The notes beneath the pieces are model-generated. The model ran no database searches, was not told the origin of the DNA, and was given only the letters and a program-made list of their open reading frames with translations. A DNA stretch of 64,000 bases from positions 62,001 through 126,000 of the forward strand of contig MHDU01000046.1 in the NCBI GenBank assembly GCA_001803635.1, given 5' to 3'. How positions within the stretch are numbered: the first letter of the stretch is position 1; each line of letters starts with the position of its first letter. Positions 26,983-36,408 of this stretch are shown piece after piece. The position numbers and the translations under genes are program-made. Source of the stretch: Nitrospirae bacterium GWB2_47_37. GTDB taxonomy: Bacteria > Nitrospirota > Thermodesulfovibrionia > Thermodesulfovibrionales > Dissulfurispiraceae.

Positions 26983-28021
26983 AATCGGCAACAGATTTAT
27001 CGGCATTAATCATGCGCCCTTCATTATTGCAGAAATGTCAGGAAACCATAATCAGTCATTAGATAGGGCATTGGCGATTGTTGAGGCAGCAGCAAAAGCA
27101 GGAGCGCATGCCGTTAAGCTCCAGACGTATACTGCGGATACTCTTACTATCGATGCCGACAATGACTCCTTCTTTATAAATGATCCTGATAGTCTTTGGA
27201 ATGGGCAATCTCTGTATAAACTCTATCAGCAGGCATATACACCATGGGAATGGCACAGGCCCATTTTCGACCGCTGTAATGAACTTGGTATAATCTGTTT
27301 CAGCACTCCTTTCGATGAAACAGCGGTTGATTTCCTTGAAGAGCTTAATACCCCTGCATATAAAATCGCATCATTTGAAAATAACCATCTGCCGTTGATT
27401 CGTAAAGCTGCCTCAACCGGCAAGCCGCTGATCATATCCACGGGCATGGCAACAATTTCAGAACTGGATGAGGCGGTGAGGACTGCCCGTGATGCAGGCT
27501 GTAGCGACCTGATGCTGTTGAAATGCTCAAGCACGTATCCTGCCGCGCCGGAGAATACGAATTTAGTAACTATTCCGCATCTCAGGCAACTTTTTGATGT
27601 CGAGGTCGGCTTATCTGACCATACGCCCGGTATCGGGGTATCTGTCGCAAGCATAGCGCTTGGAGCAACCGTGATAGAAAAACATTTTACTTTAAACCGT
27701 GCCGACGGCGGAGTGGACGCAGCTTTTTCTATAGAGCCGGAGGAGATGCGGATGCTCGTGTCGGAAACCTGTAAGGCATGGGAGTCCCTCGGTACGATTT
27801 TCTACGGCTGCACGCCGTCCGAGGCTGCATCAAATATTTACCGACGTTCAATCTACGCGGTGAGCGATATCCGTGAGGGAGAAGTTATTACGCCTGCCAA
27901 CATACGTGTTATCAGACCGGGAGAGGGTCTCCCGCCGAGGTACTACAGCGTAATCTTGAATAAAACGGCAGCGTGCAACATAAAGCGCGGTTTCCCGATG
28001 AGATGGGAATATATAGCTTAA
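26966..28021 (+). CDS. pseI: PseI-like pseudaminic acid synthase
   Basis: From ATG 26966, with AAGG at 26953-26956, the product is 351 residues. It has the NeuB barrel (IIAEMSGNHNQSL, AHAVKLQTYTADT, ISTGMATISEL, GLSDHTPGIG, EKHFTLNRADGGVDAAFS) and a complete C-terminal SAF domain (from about residue 290, RRSIYAVSDIREGEVIT). PseI condenses PEP with 2,4-diacetamido-trideoxy-altropyranose, or here perhaps the N-formyl analogue. It overlaps the formyltransferase gene. ATG 26942 is a less likely longer start. Confidence 0.9.
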   Translation: MNSNIKIGNRFIGINHAPFIIAEMSGNHNQSLDRALAIVEAAAKAGAHAVKLQTYTADTLTIDADNDSFFINDPDSLWNGQSLYKLYQQAYTPWEWHRPIFDRCNELGIICFSTPFDETAVDFLEELNTPAYKIASFENNHLPLIRKAASTGKPLIISTGMATISELDEAVRTARDAGCSDLMLLKCSSTYPAAPENTNLVTIPHLRQLFDVEVGLSDHTPGIGVSVASIALGATVIEKHFTLNRADGGVDAAFSIEPEEMRMLVSETCKAWESLGTIFYGCTPSEAASNIYRRSIYAVSDIREGEVITPANIRVIRPGEGLPPRYYSVILNKTAACNIKRGFPMRWEYIA

Positions 28022-29358
28022 ATGCGGATAAGCGGCTGATGACGATAAGGCAGATAAAAGAAATTATAGGCGAACTTTACTTGAAAGACAGAACGCTCGT
28101 GTGTGACGACTATGATTATTGTTTGCAGTATTTAAAGAAATTCCTGGACTTTAATATTTATGAGTATCCGAGCGGAGAGTCTTATTGGAACTGGGTTATT
28201 CCCGACAAATACACCGTAAGAGAAGCCTATATCAAGGACTTGGAGACGGGACGAATCCTTATCGATGTTAAAGATCATCCCTTACACCTTGCAAGTTATT
28301 CCGCATCTTTTGAGGGGGTGCTGGATTACAATGAGTTGGAAGAGCATCTTTATTGGAATGAGAATGTTCCTGAGGGAATCCCTAATTACCACAAGTTCCA
28401 ATATAGACCGTGGGAAAAGGACTGGAAGTTTGGTGTAAGTTCAAAACAGTTGGAGGGCTTCAATAAGAACGGCAAGTATTATGTGAAAATAGACACTGTT
28501 TTTGAGAAGGGAGCATTAAAAGTCGGCGAATATTTCAAGAAAGGTAAAAGCGATGAGACTATTTTATTAGTAGCTCATTTAGACCATCCGGGACAGGTTA
28601 ATGACGGGCTGATTGGTGTCATAGTTGAATTGGCGATAATGTTGGAGCTTATTAATAAAGAGACTCACTATTCCTATTTATTTCTAATTGTACAGGAATT
28701 TTTGGGTTCTATAGCGTATTTAAATACCTGCAAAAAAAATATAAAAGACTTTAAAATGGGAATCTTTGCAGAAATGCTGTCAACCGGCATGAACTTGCAG
28801 TTACAGAAATCTTTTTTGGGGAACACTTATATTGATAAAGTAGCGGAAATGGTGTTTAAGGAACAATCGGTTAACTTCGAACTGTTGGAATATATGAAGG
28901 GTGTCGGAAATGATGAAATCGTTTTTGAAAGTCCGGGCATTGAAATACCGTTTGTGTCTATTGTACGCGCCAGGACGAAGGGAAAAATGTATGATCAATA
29001 CCATACAAGTCTTGACAATATGGATTTGCTTGACGATTGCCAAATAGAAGAATCACTTATAATGTTAAGAAAAATAATTGACGCTTTAGAAAGCGATATG
29101 TATGTAAAAAGAAATTTTGACGGCTTCATCTGTCTTTCAAATCCGTCTGTCGACTTGTACTTCGATAGGGGAGTACTGGGTATAGATGAAAAAACCAAAG
29201 TAAATATGCATAACTTTCTTTTCGGCGGATTCAGGTTATTTGACGGAAAGCACAGAATATCCGATATAGCGATGAAATATGATGTTCCCTTCGGACTCCT
29301 ATCGGATTTTATCCATAAAATGAAGGCAAAAGGCCTTGTTGATTTATCTCATGCATAA
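28003..29358 (+). CDS. M28-like aminopeptidase-domain protein (DUF4910/DUF2172 type) with C-terminal winged helix
   Basis: From ATG 28003 the product is 451 residues; ATG 28039 is also plausible, and longer starts run into pseI. Metallopeptidase-like marks are AHLDHPGQVNDGLIG (HLDHP about 192-196), AEMLSTG, DEIVFESPGIEIP and YDQYHTSLDNMDLL, the DUF4910 pattern. The last 60 residues look like a winged helix (HRISDIAMKYDVPFGLL). Such proteins recur in polysaccharide loci but their substrate is unknown; amide cleavage on an acylated or aminoacylated sugar is one idea. Confidence 0.8.
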   Translation: MGIYSLNADKRLMTIRQIKEIIGELYLKDRTLVCDDYDYCLQYLKKFLDFNIYEYPSGESYWNWVIPDKYTVREAYIKDLETGRILIDVKDHPLHLASYSASFEGVLDYNELEEHLYWNENVPEGIPNYHKFQYRPWEKDWKFGVSSKQLEGFNKNGKYYVKIDTVFEKGALKVGEYFKKGKSDETILLVAHLDHPGQVNDGLIGVIVELAIMLELINKETHYSYLFLIVQEFLGSIAYLNTCKKNIKDFKMGIFAEMLSTGMNLQLQKSFLGNTYIDKVAEMVFKEQSVNFELLEYMKGVGNDEIVFESPGIEIPFVSIVRARTKGKMYDQYHTSLDNMDLLDDCQIEESLIMLRKIIDALESDMYVKRNFDGFICLSNPSVDLYFDRGVLGIDEKTKVNMHNFLFGGFRLFDGKHRISDIAMKYDVPFGLLSDFIHKMKAKGLVDLSHA

Positions 29359-29385
29359 CCTCATCGTTTTTTGCCGCTCACGTAA

Positions 29386-29414
29386 TTGAAAACTTCGAAT
29401 GATTTCTTTACAAT
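29386..29414 (+). promoter_or_regulatory. Sigma-70-type promoter inside the glycan locus
   Basis: TTGAAA (29386-29391) and TACAAT (29409-29414) are separated by exactly 17 bases, in the 82-base gap before the methyltransferase gene at 29441. AAAGGGGAT precedes that gene's ATG. It would give cassette B an internal start point. Confidence 0.5.
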
Positions 29415-29440
29415 AATGAAAAAGGGAAAGGGGATATGTA

Positions 29441-30139
29441 ATGGAAGATAGCGTTAATCAGTGGGAATCAAATATATACTCCAAGGGGAAGCAACTCAAT
29501 AGGTATACATGGGGAGAGGTATATTATTATGCAAACCGCTATTTTTTCCCGCAGATTAGCCGCAACGAGGATATTAATGTATTAGAATTGGGCTCCGGTA
29601 CCGGAAATAATCTCATTTTCTTTGCTGAACTGGGAATGAATGTGTATGGAATTGAAGGTTCTTCTACCGCTTGCGCGCACGCTCAAAATAAAATAGCGAA
29701 ATATCCTAATATAAAGAGCAAAATAATTTGCGGTAATTTTTGTTCGCACCCTTTACCTTTTGAGAATAACAGCCTGGACCTGATACTTGATCGGGGGGCA
29801 TTAACACATAACTTTTCTAAGGAAATAAAAAATGTACTGACGGAAGCTTATCGTGTGCTGAAGCCCGGAGGTCTGTTTTTTTCGATTCATTTCTTTTCAG
29901 ATAAGGATTCGAGGTTTGGAAAAGGAATCGAGGTGGATTATAACACCTTTAAGGATACCGGAGGGAAGACCTTTGAAGGAGTTCCGCAGGTCCACTTTTC
30001 AAATCTGGAAGAGATATATGAGCTATATGATGGTTTCACTTTTGAATTGATAGAAGAAAAGTCCGTTAAGAGATACCGACCCTACGAGGGTGAGGACAGC
30101 GCCAGTTTTGACATTGTAGCCATGAAACCGTACGAATAA
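29441..30139 (+). CDS. Class I SAM-dependent methyltransferase
   Basis: The 232-residue product has motif I VLELGSGTGNNLIFFAELG (about 46-64), GIEGSSTACAHA, LDLILDRGALTHN and LKPGGLFFSIHF, a Methyltransf_25-like pattern. The SD sequence AAGGGGAT is well placed. It begins a run of genes with its own promoter candidate and precedes a radical SAM gene, repeating the methyltransferase/radical SAM pairing seen at 18077-19531 and 60325-61916. Substrate unknown. Confidence 0.84.
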   Translation: MEDSVNQWESNIYSKGKQLNRYTWGEVYYYANRYFFPQISRNEDINVLELGSGTGNNLIFFAELGMNVYGIEGSSTACAHAQNKIAKYPNIKSKIICGNFCSHPLPFENNSLDLILDRGALTHNFSKEIKNVLTEAYRVLKPGGLFFSIHFFSDKDSRFGKGIEVDYNTFKDTGGKTFEGVPQVHFSNLEEIYELYDGFTFELIEEKSVKRYRPYEGEDSASFDIVAMKPYE

Positions 30140-30187
30140 ATGTAACAATCACAAAAGGAAAATGAAATAAATGGAGAATCAGCTTAT

Positions 30188-32023
30188 ATGTTAGACAGTA
30201 TATTAATTAATACTCCCGTGTCCAGCCCGTTGCACCCACAGGCCAATTTGCCTTTACTGAAAGGATATTTAGCTGCACACGGCTTTCGCGTGGGTATTAT
30301 CGACAGCAACATACTTTTTTACCGCTCCTTCTTGAATATTTCCAAAGAGAATAAGTTTAGGATAGATATTGAAGAATGTTTTGAGAATCCCCTAAGCATT
30401 TTATCTTTCTATAACAATATAGAGAGAGAATTATGGGATAGGAGCAAGAATTTTGACGGACTCGATATCGGGTTGCGCTATGTGAACATGAAATATGATA
30501 GGACGAAATTCGATAGTGTAATTGCAGCCGTCAGCGACAGAGGGGCAAATCCTTTTATTGCTTTCTATGAGCAGCTCATTGAGGAGCGCATAGTAAACGC
30601 CGGAATTAAAATCATCGGCATCGCGATAACCTTTCAGGATCAAATCATCTCCGCATTTACTCTGGCCGGCCTTATTAGAAAGCGCCTCCCGGCGGTTAAG
30701 ATTGTTATGGGCGGTCAGATGATTACCCGGTGTTATAATACCATGCTAAAACATGCGGAATTGTCCAAATATTACGATTTTTTAGCGCTATGGGAGGGCG
30801 AAAAAACTCTGCTTGATATTCACAGAAAGATAATACTCAATGAAGATATCGAACTGATCAACGTTATAGATATCAACAGCAATACATATAAAATAGACCG
30901 CCGGAGCAACGCCCCTTCCTCGGACGAGATACCCTCTCCGGATTTTAGCGACATTAATTTTGCCGACTATTTTTTCCCGGAAATGCTGGTCCCCCTGCAA
31001 ACAACAAGGGGATGTTACGGGAAGTGTGAGTTCTGTGCAATTCCATTCGGGGCTAATTCATATAGAATGAGAACCGTGGATAGAGTTATTGATGATATTA
31101 CAAAAATTCAGGCTCATACCCTTGACAAATACGGCAAAAAAGCGACCTATTTCAAGTTTATGGAAGACACGTCATCCCCGGCCTTGTTGTTAGGGCTATC
31201 GGATGAAATCGAAAAAAGAGGGCTTGATGTTAAGTGGGAAACATTTGCAAGATTAGAGAAGGCATTCACAAAGCCGGGATTTATGGAAAAACTTTTCAGG
31301 GGAGGCTGCAGGAAGATCCATTGGGGCCTTGAATCCAGCGACCCAGCCGTTCTTCAGAATATGAATAAGAAAACCACCACTTCCGATTCGGATAAGGTGC
31401 TTGAGCTATCCGCAAAGGCAGGGATATTGAATTTCTGTTTCATACTGGTCGGGTTTCCGGGAGAGACCGATGAGGCTCGCGAAAATATGGCTCGTTATAT
31501 TATAGAAAATAGAAATATTCACACTATAACCATCGCGACCTTTGATTTAACACGGGGCTCCTTGATGGAGCAAAACTTCAAAGCCGATAATGCTTATGGC
31601 TTGGAAATGCTGCCTGCGGAAGATTTCCAGGTCCGGTTACCTTATTCCGTTAAAGGCGAAAACTGGAAGCAGAAAATTATTCCCAGCGCACATAGAATAA
31701 TGCTGGATGTAGCGAAGGCGAGACCCGATATAGGATTTATGACGCTGTTCCCGGATCAGATAAGATCTATTTATTGCGAGAAATTTTCAAATGCATGGGG
31801 GCAGAGTTTTCTTGAGAAATATGGAGAAGAAAATATCAAATCAATGCTTGCAAATACGGAAAAATATATCGATGACTATAAGAACAATGTGGATATAGAT
31901 CCTGCTTTGCTGCCCGAACCGCTTAGGCGCGAACATTTCCGGACTAAAGAGGATATGGAAATGATTGCTAGTGCCCTTATTGCCAGAAAAAATTATGAGA
32001 AGAGAAGAGCGGATCAAGTGTGA
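30188..32023 (+). CDS. Long B12-binding-type radical SAM protein
   Basis: At 611 residues this is the longest radical SAM protein here. It has an extended N-terminal domain (to about 265) with KIVMGGQMITRCY and LWEGEKTLLDI, the motif CYGKCEFC (C276, C280, C283), then FKFMEDTSSPALL, WGLESSDPAVLQ and a C-terminal extension. The N-terminus (NTPVSSPLHPQANLPLLKGYL) follows the B12-binding pattern without DxHxxG. The stop overlaps the next gene's GTG start, so it is coupled to the unknown 416-residue protein. Confidence 0.85.
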   Translation: MLDSILINTPVSSPLHPQANLPLLKGYLAAHGFRVGIIDSNILFYRSFLNISKENKFRIDIEECFENPLSILSFYNNIERELWDRSKNFDGLDIGLRYVNMKYDRTKFDSVIAAVSDRGANPFIAFYEQLIEERIVNAGIKIIGIAITFQDQIISAFTLAGLIRKRLPAVKIVMGGQMITRCYNTMLKHAELSKYYDFLALWEGEKTLLDIHRKIILNEDIELINVIDINSNTYKIDRRSNAPSSDEIPSPDFSDINFADYFFPEMLVPLQTTRGCYGKCEFCAIPFGANSYRMRTVDRVIDDITKIQAHTLDKYGKKATYFKFMEDTSSPALLLGLSDEIEKRGLDVKWETFARLEKAFTKPGFMEKLFRGGCRKIHWGLESSDPAVLQNMNKKTTTSDSDKVLELSAKAGILNFCFILVGFPGETDEARENMARYIIENRNIHTITIATFDLTRGSLMEQNFKADNAYGLEMLPAEDFQVRLPYSVKGENWKQKIIPSAHRIMLDVAKARPDIGFMTLFPDQIRSIYCEKFSNAWGQSFLEKYGEENIKSMLANTEKYIDDYKNNVDIDPALLPEPLRREHFRTKEDMEMIASALIARKNYEKRRADQV

Positions 32024-33270
32024 TACCAGAGATGACAAATAAACTCCCTTCGTCAATGAATATGACTCTCGCATCATACTTACGGAAAACCGATGATATA
32101 TTGACGCGTAATGAACAAAAGCGATGGTTTGCCGGTCTTGAGGAAACGGCAAAGAAGGGCATTCAACAATTTCAGAGCGCAAGCGCAGAAGTTCAGAACG
32201 GAATAATCGGAGCTCTCAAGGATCGCATTAGAACCGAGGAGATAAAGGCTTGGTATAGTGCACCGGAAGGAAATTCTCTTTTTCAAGGCACATCTATTTC
32301 ATCTCTTACCATACCATATACAATAAGTTCCCCTCTGAAATTTCGCTCTATTGTTGACTTGGAGGAAAGTATTGCAAATGCATATATTCAGTTGCATAAG
32401 AGATATGCCAAAAAGGTGAAGAAAGCCGTCATAGAAGATGTTGATACATGGCTTAACGAAGGACTTTATTATGGAGTCGTTCTGAGTTCAAAAATAATAT
32501 CACAGGCTTTTAACCTTTCAGTAAAATACAGCGATGTTGTTTTGAAAATTGGACCATATACGGTTGATCCCCATGAGATAACCTCCTTTCCGGATGATGT
32601 GAGGCATGAATATTTTGAAAAATGCTTGAAACATATAAATGTGTTCGGAGATATTAATCTGGAGCAGCGAGAAATGGAATCAAGTCTTGTGCTTGCGGAT
32701 ATCAGCAAGCCGAAAATGAAGGAGTATAAGGATAAAATTATCCTTGCTCCCGTCAGATGCAATGAAATAGCGTCTATCCTTTCCGATGGAATAACCTCAC
32801 GCATCAGGGAAAAGACAGCCGGAAAAATTAATCCGAGGAGTTTAGCCGTTGTAATTTATGACACTGACACCCCCTATACCTATCACAGGATAATGGGATA
32901 CTGCGGGAACGGTTTGTCTCTCATTCTTCCCGGACTGACTATATTGGGTACGAGCGGCACCATTGAGGCGTTCAGGTGGCTCTATGCTTACAGGGTGAGC
33001 CTTATCGCGCAAAAGATGATGAAAGGTTCTTTGTATTCGGAAGTTCATCGACACTTTGTGCCGTTTGTTTTCTTCGGGGTACTTGTGCCGCGGGATGCCG
33101 AGATTCTCCTGGATATGGAAAATCTTCATAGATTAAGATATAGAGGAAATCTGAATCCCGAACTCGAATGCGCTTACTTGATTCCGGGCGTTCTAAATGC
33201 AATAAATCACTGCGGTTCTCAAGTTTTTTCATGGGAAGACTTTGAGAAAAAACATTTACTAAATAATTGA
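32020..33270 (+). CDS. Unrecognised 416-residue protein of cassette B
   Basis: I do not recognise this protein. It starts at GTG 32020, overlapping the radical SAM stop (GTGA), and has no signal peptide. Residues about 280-320 are glycine-rich and moderately hydrophobic (YRIMGYCGNGLSLILPGLT), and a later segment reads RHFVPFVFFGVLVPRDAEIL. It contains no known nucleotide-binding or metal-binding motif that I can see. Its place between a radical SAM enzyme and an Ntn-hydrolase fusion suggests a role in the same tailoring pathway. Confidence 0.75.
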   Translation: MIPEMTNKLPSSMNMTLASYLRKTDDILTRNEQKRWFAGLEETAKKGIQQFQSASAEVQNGIIGALKDRIRTEEIKAWYSAPEGNSLFQGTSISSLTIPYTISSPLKFRSIVDLEESIANAYIQLHKRYAKKVKKAVIEDVDTWLNEGLYYGVVLSSKIISQAFNLSVKYSDVVLKIGPYTVDPHEITSFPDDVRHEYFEKCLKHINVFGDINLEQREMESSLVLADISKPKMKEYKDKIILAPVRCNEIASILSDGITSRIREKTAGKINPRSLAVVIYDTDTPYTYHRIMGYCGNGLSLILPGLTILGTSGTIEAFRWLYAYRVSLIAQKMMKGSLYSEVHRHFVPFVFFGVLVPRDAEILLDMENLHRLRYRGNLNPELECAYLIPGVLNAINHCGSQVFSWEDFEKKHLLNN

Positions 33271-33282
33271 CAGAGGAGCGAT

Positions 33283-34785
33283 ATGTGCACAATAGGCTAC
33301 CATAAAAAGCTAAACCTGATTTTCAAGAATCGAGATAAAACCTCGGCGACAAATGAAGTTATTATTGTGCGAACCGGTTTCGTTGCAGTTAAAACCGAAA
33401 GCGCCGGCTATTACAGTTTAGGGGTTAATAAAAACGGGTGCGCTTTTGCCGGCGCGGCCGTTAATACGCCGAAATGGACTGCATCGGCTTCTATGGGGCA
33501 ATTAGCCGAAGCTGAGGCTCAATTTAAAGATGAAAACAAGGGACTCTCAAGTCCGATAACCGTTTTATCGAAAGAATTGCCTAATGTCCATGACGTTAAT
33601 GAATGGCTGGAGGTCTTGCTGAACGGCAAAAGAGATTATATGGGCTATAATATTCTGCTTGTCGACAAGGGAAAGGCGGTATATGTTGAGGTCTATCGAA
33701 ATGATTCCCATGTAACCTTTATCGAAGGCGATACGGTGATTACCAATCATTTCCGGTTTTTGGAACATGGTCCTAAGAAAATTGACGATTATCCGAGTTC
33801 ATTTTATCGTCTTGATTTCGCGGAGAAAGAAGTGTCCAATGCGATCTCGCTTGAAGATATTTTTCAAACTCTGAAAACACGCGACCGAGAGCCTGACCGG
33901 GCGCTGTGGAGAAACGGAGCTTTCTCTACGATTTCCTCCTCTGTTGTCGATCTTGAGAATTGCGCCCTGTATTACAGCTCCGATGCCGGGCAGGGATATG
34001 CAAGGATTGCGGCGAGCATTCCGCCGAAAGGCTCCGAAAAGGTTTTTATAGAGATGTCGCGGTATATCGATCTGCCGACTTATCACAATATAGAACGCGG
34101 ACATCCTTTTTATGTTGAGATGATAGAGGAAATAGAGCAGCAGATAAAAAAATATTATGAAACCGTCAAGGACGAATTTGGTGAAGACGCCGGGTTGAAA
34201 ACGCTCGAATTGGGAGCAGGTACGGGTCTATGTACGCTGGAATTGATAAAGTATCCTTTCCTGCAGCTTGACGCCCTTGAGATAGATAATGAGTGTTGCA
34301 AGATATTGGATTCGCATGCCGAAGCTGAAAATTACGGCGTAATTCTCGGCGATGCCGTGTCTTATTGTAAGAAGCACTTTTATGATCTTGTTGTCTCTAC
34401 GTTTGCCCACGATCATATTCATTATAATAATAGATTTGCCTTTGCTAAGAATATTTATAATAACCTGAAAAAAGGCGGGCTTTACATCATGGGTGGGGAA
34501 ATCCTGCCTTATTATTCGAACGATTCTGAAAGGAAAAAGGCGCTGTTCAAGTATCATAATTATATTATCGAACTGGCATTGCAGCATAACAGAGTGCAAC
34601 TGGCGGAGCTGGAGAATAATGCCCTGAAGTCGGGTCTTGATATGGTGGGCGATTTTAAACGGCACGAGGCTATGTTTGAGGATGAGATGATATCCGCCGG
34701 GTTTACCCTTGTCAAAAAGGAAAAAATCGGTCCTCCCGACAGAGAAGATACCGGCGGGGTCTTCGTCTATATATTTAAGGCGTAG
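33283..34785 (+). CDS. Fusion: Cys-type Ntn hydrolase (C45/AAT-like) plus SAM methyltransferase
   Basis: The 500-residue protein begins MCTIGYHKK, so Met removal would expose Cys2 as an Ntn nucleophile. KNRDKTS, NILLVDKGKAVYVEV, TNHFRFLEHG and TISSSVVDLENCALYYSS match the C45 acyl-CoA:6-APA acyltransferase/choloylglycine-hydrolase-like pattern (about 1-265). From about 290 to the end is a class I methyltransferase (TLELGAGTGLCTLEL, LEIDNECC, LKKGGLYIMGG). AGAGGAG lies just before the ATG. Amide hydrolysis or acyl transfer coupled to methylation is plausible; no other fusion of this kind is known to me. Confidence 0.78.
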   Translation: MCTIGYHKKLNLIFKNRDKTSATNEVIIVRTGFVAVKTESAGYYSLGVNKNGCAFAGAAVNTPKWTASASMGQLAEAEAQFKDENKGLSSPITVLSKELPNVHDVNEWLEVLLNGKRDYMGYNILLVDKGKAVYVEVYRNDSHVTFIEGDTVITNHFRFLEHGPKKIDDYPSSFYRLDFAEKEVSNAISLEDIFQTLKTRDREPDRALWRNGAFSTISSSVVDLENCALYYSSDAGQGYARIAASIPPKGSEKVFIEMSRYIDLPTYHNIERGHPFYVEMIEEIEQQIKKYYETVKDEFGEDAGLKTLELGAGTGLCTLELIKYPFLQLDALEIDNECCKILDSHAEAENYGVILGDAVSYCKKHFYDLVVSTFAHDHIHYNNRFAFAKNIYNNLKKGGLYIMGGEILPYYSNDSERKKALFKYHNYIIELALQHNRVQLAELENNALKSGLDMVGDFKRHEAMFEDEMISAGFTLVKKEKIGPPDREDTGGVFVYIFKA

Positions 34786-34800
34786 ATGGAGGGTTGCAGG

Positions 34801-36279
34801 ATGATAACCGACGACAACGTAAGGCAGTTCTATCGAGAACTCTTATATAAGATAAGCACTTCTAAGTCCTTAGCATATCGCCATTTTGATGAGGAATATT
34901 ATTATGACGCATTGCATCTTAATATATTAAAAATCAACTCGGTTTTGCATAACTATCATAATGAAAAACTAATTTTATATACGGATAAAGGCTTCTCCGC
35001 ATATAGCGCTATCTTTAGCGTCTTTCTATCGCGGAATATATGGATTCCTTTATCAACCGATATGCCTGAAATTAGGACGCTCGATATTTTAAGAGCCGTC
35101 GAACCTAAAATGTTTTTATACAATATCCCGTTGCCGTCATTTATTGTTGATTTTTTGCAGGAGAATGGGATAGAGCAGGTGGATATAAATACAATTTTAA
35201 ACGGTGAGCAAAAAAGAGATTTTGACGATTTTGATTTCCGGACGGATGATATCGCGTATATTATGTTTACTTCAGGATCTACAGGGCTTCCTAAGGGAGT
35301 TCCGATGACCCATCAAAATTATATAAATTTCATCAATAATTGTTTAAACATATTGCCGTTTGGGAAAAACGAGGTTTTTTCGGATTATCATGACTTTGCA
35401 TTCGATATATCTATTTTTTACCTTTTTTGCTGCCCTTTAACCGAAGGTGCATTTGCGCCTGTAATAAATGAAACGGATAAAATGATCCCGTTGCATTTTA
35501 TTCAAAAAAATAAAGTTACGGTGTGGTCGTCGGTTCCTTCCGCCATTTCAAGAGTTCAATCCTTTAAGCCTGATGATACTATCCGGACGGAAATAAATAT
35601 CATGTTTCTTTGCGGAGAGCCGCTAAGCTTGAAAGTCCTTGCTTTCTGTTTGAAAAATACGGGTATCAGCCATGTCTATAATTTTTATGGCCTTACGGAA
35701 ACGGGGGTTGAAAATTTCTATCATGAGTGTTCTCCCGGCGACCTTCTTGAATACGCGGATGTCGGATTCGTTCCGATAGGCAAACCCTTGCATGGAAACG
35801 AAATCAATGTCTCCCCGGAAAGAGAACTTCTCATCAGCGGTCTTCAGATAACGCCGGGCTATATGGGAGGAATTGGAACGGAGAGGTTTGAAGTAATCGA
35901 CGGAGTCCGATGGTTCCGGACCGGGGATATTGTCGATAAGCATGGAGATGTGTATATATGCAAAGGAAGAATGGACTCTCAAGTAAAAGTGAGGGGCTAC
36001 CGCATTGAGTTGATGGATATAGAAGTTCAGATGAGAAAATTTGAGGGAGTAGACGAAGCGGTTTGCTTCACAATCGAAAAGAAAAATAATAATATCCTTG
36101 CCGGTGTTCTTAAACCTAAACCGGGATATGAATTAAACAAGAATGCGTTGGCGGATTTCCTGAAGAAAAACCTTCCCCATTATATGATTCCGGCAATGAT
36201 ATATATAAAAAGCGATATTCCTCTAAATCAAAATGGAAAGATCGATCGCCGTAGAGTCAAAGAGATATGCCTCAATTGA
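34801..36279 (+). CDS. Amino-acid-type adenylation enzyme (AMP-binding)
   Basis: ATG 34801 is chosen because GGAGGG lies seven bases upstream; 492 residues. It has the P-loop TSGSTGLPKG (157-166), FDISIFYLF (A4 core with the Asp that contacts an alpha-amino group in NRPS adenylation domains and DltA), YGLTETGVEN, FRTGDIV, KVRGYRIEL and the C-terminal lysine in NQNGKIDRRR. It is free-standing and DltA-sized, with a carrier protein gene next to it, so it probably loads an amino acid or similar acid onto that carrier. Confidence 0.88.
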   Translation: MITDDNVRQFYRELLYKISTSKSLAYRHFDEEYYYDALHLNILKINSVLHNYHNEKLILYTDKGFSAYSAIFSVFLSRNIWIPLSTDMPEIRTLDILRAVEPKMFLYNIPLPSFIVDFLQENGIEQVDINTILNGEQKRDFDDFDFRTDDIAYIMFTSGSTGLPKGVPMTHQNYINFINNCLNILPFGKNEVFSDYHDFAFDISIFYLFCCPLTEGAFAPVINETDKMIPLHFIQKNKVTVWSSVPSAISRVQSFKPDDTIRTEINIMFLCGEPLSLKVLAFCLKNTGISHVYNFYGLTETGVENFYHECSPGDLLEYADVGFVPIGKPLHGNEINVSPERELLISGLQITPGYMGGIGTERFEVIDGVRWFRTGDIVDKHGDVYICKGRMDSQVKVRGYRIELMDIEVQMRKFEGVDEAVCFTIEKKNNNILAGVLKPKPGYELNKNALADFLKKNLPHYMIPAMIYIKSDIPLNQNGKIDRRRVKEICLN

Positions 36280-36408
36280 TGAATACTGAACTTTCTCCGG
36301 ATTGAGAGATGTTTGTAGGGTTTAGAAAAGCTCAAAACACCGTTTGAATCTGCAAAAAGGCAAACAATTACAATATCCTTGGACACATTAATAGTAAGAC
36401 ATGAGAAC

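Noticed and set aside
36332-36374. Promoter or operator in the gap before the carrier protein
   Set aside because: TTGAAT and TACAAT are 19 bases apart and a TCAAA/TTTGA repeat is only five bases long; too weak to list as a feature.
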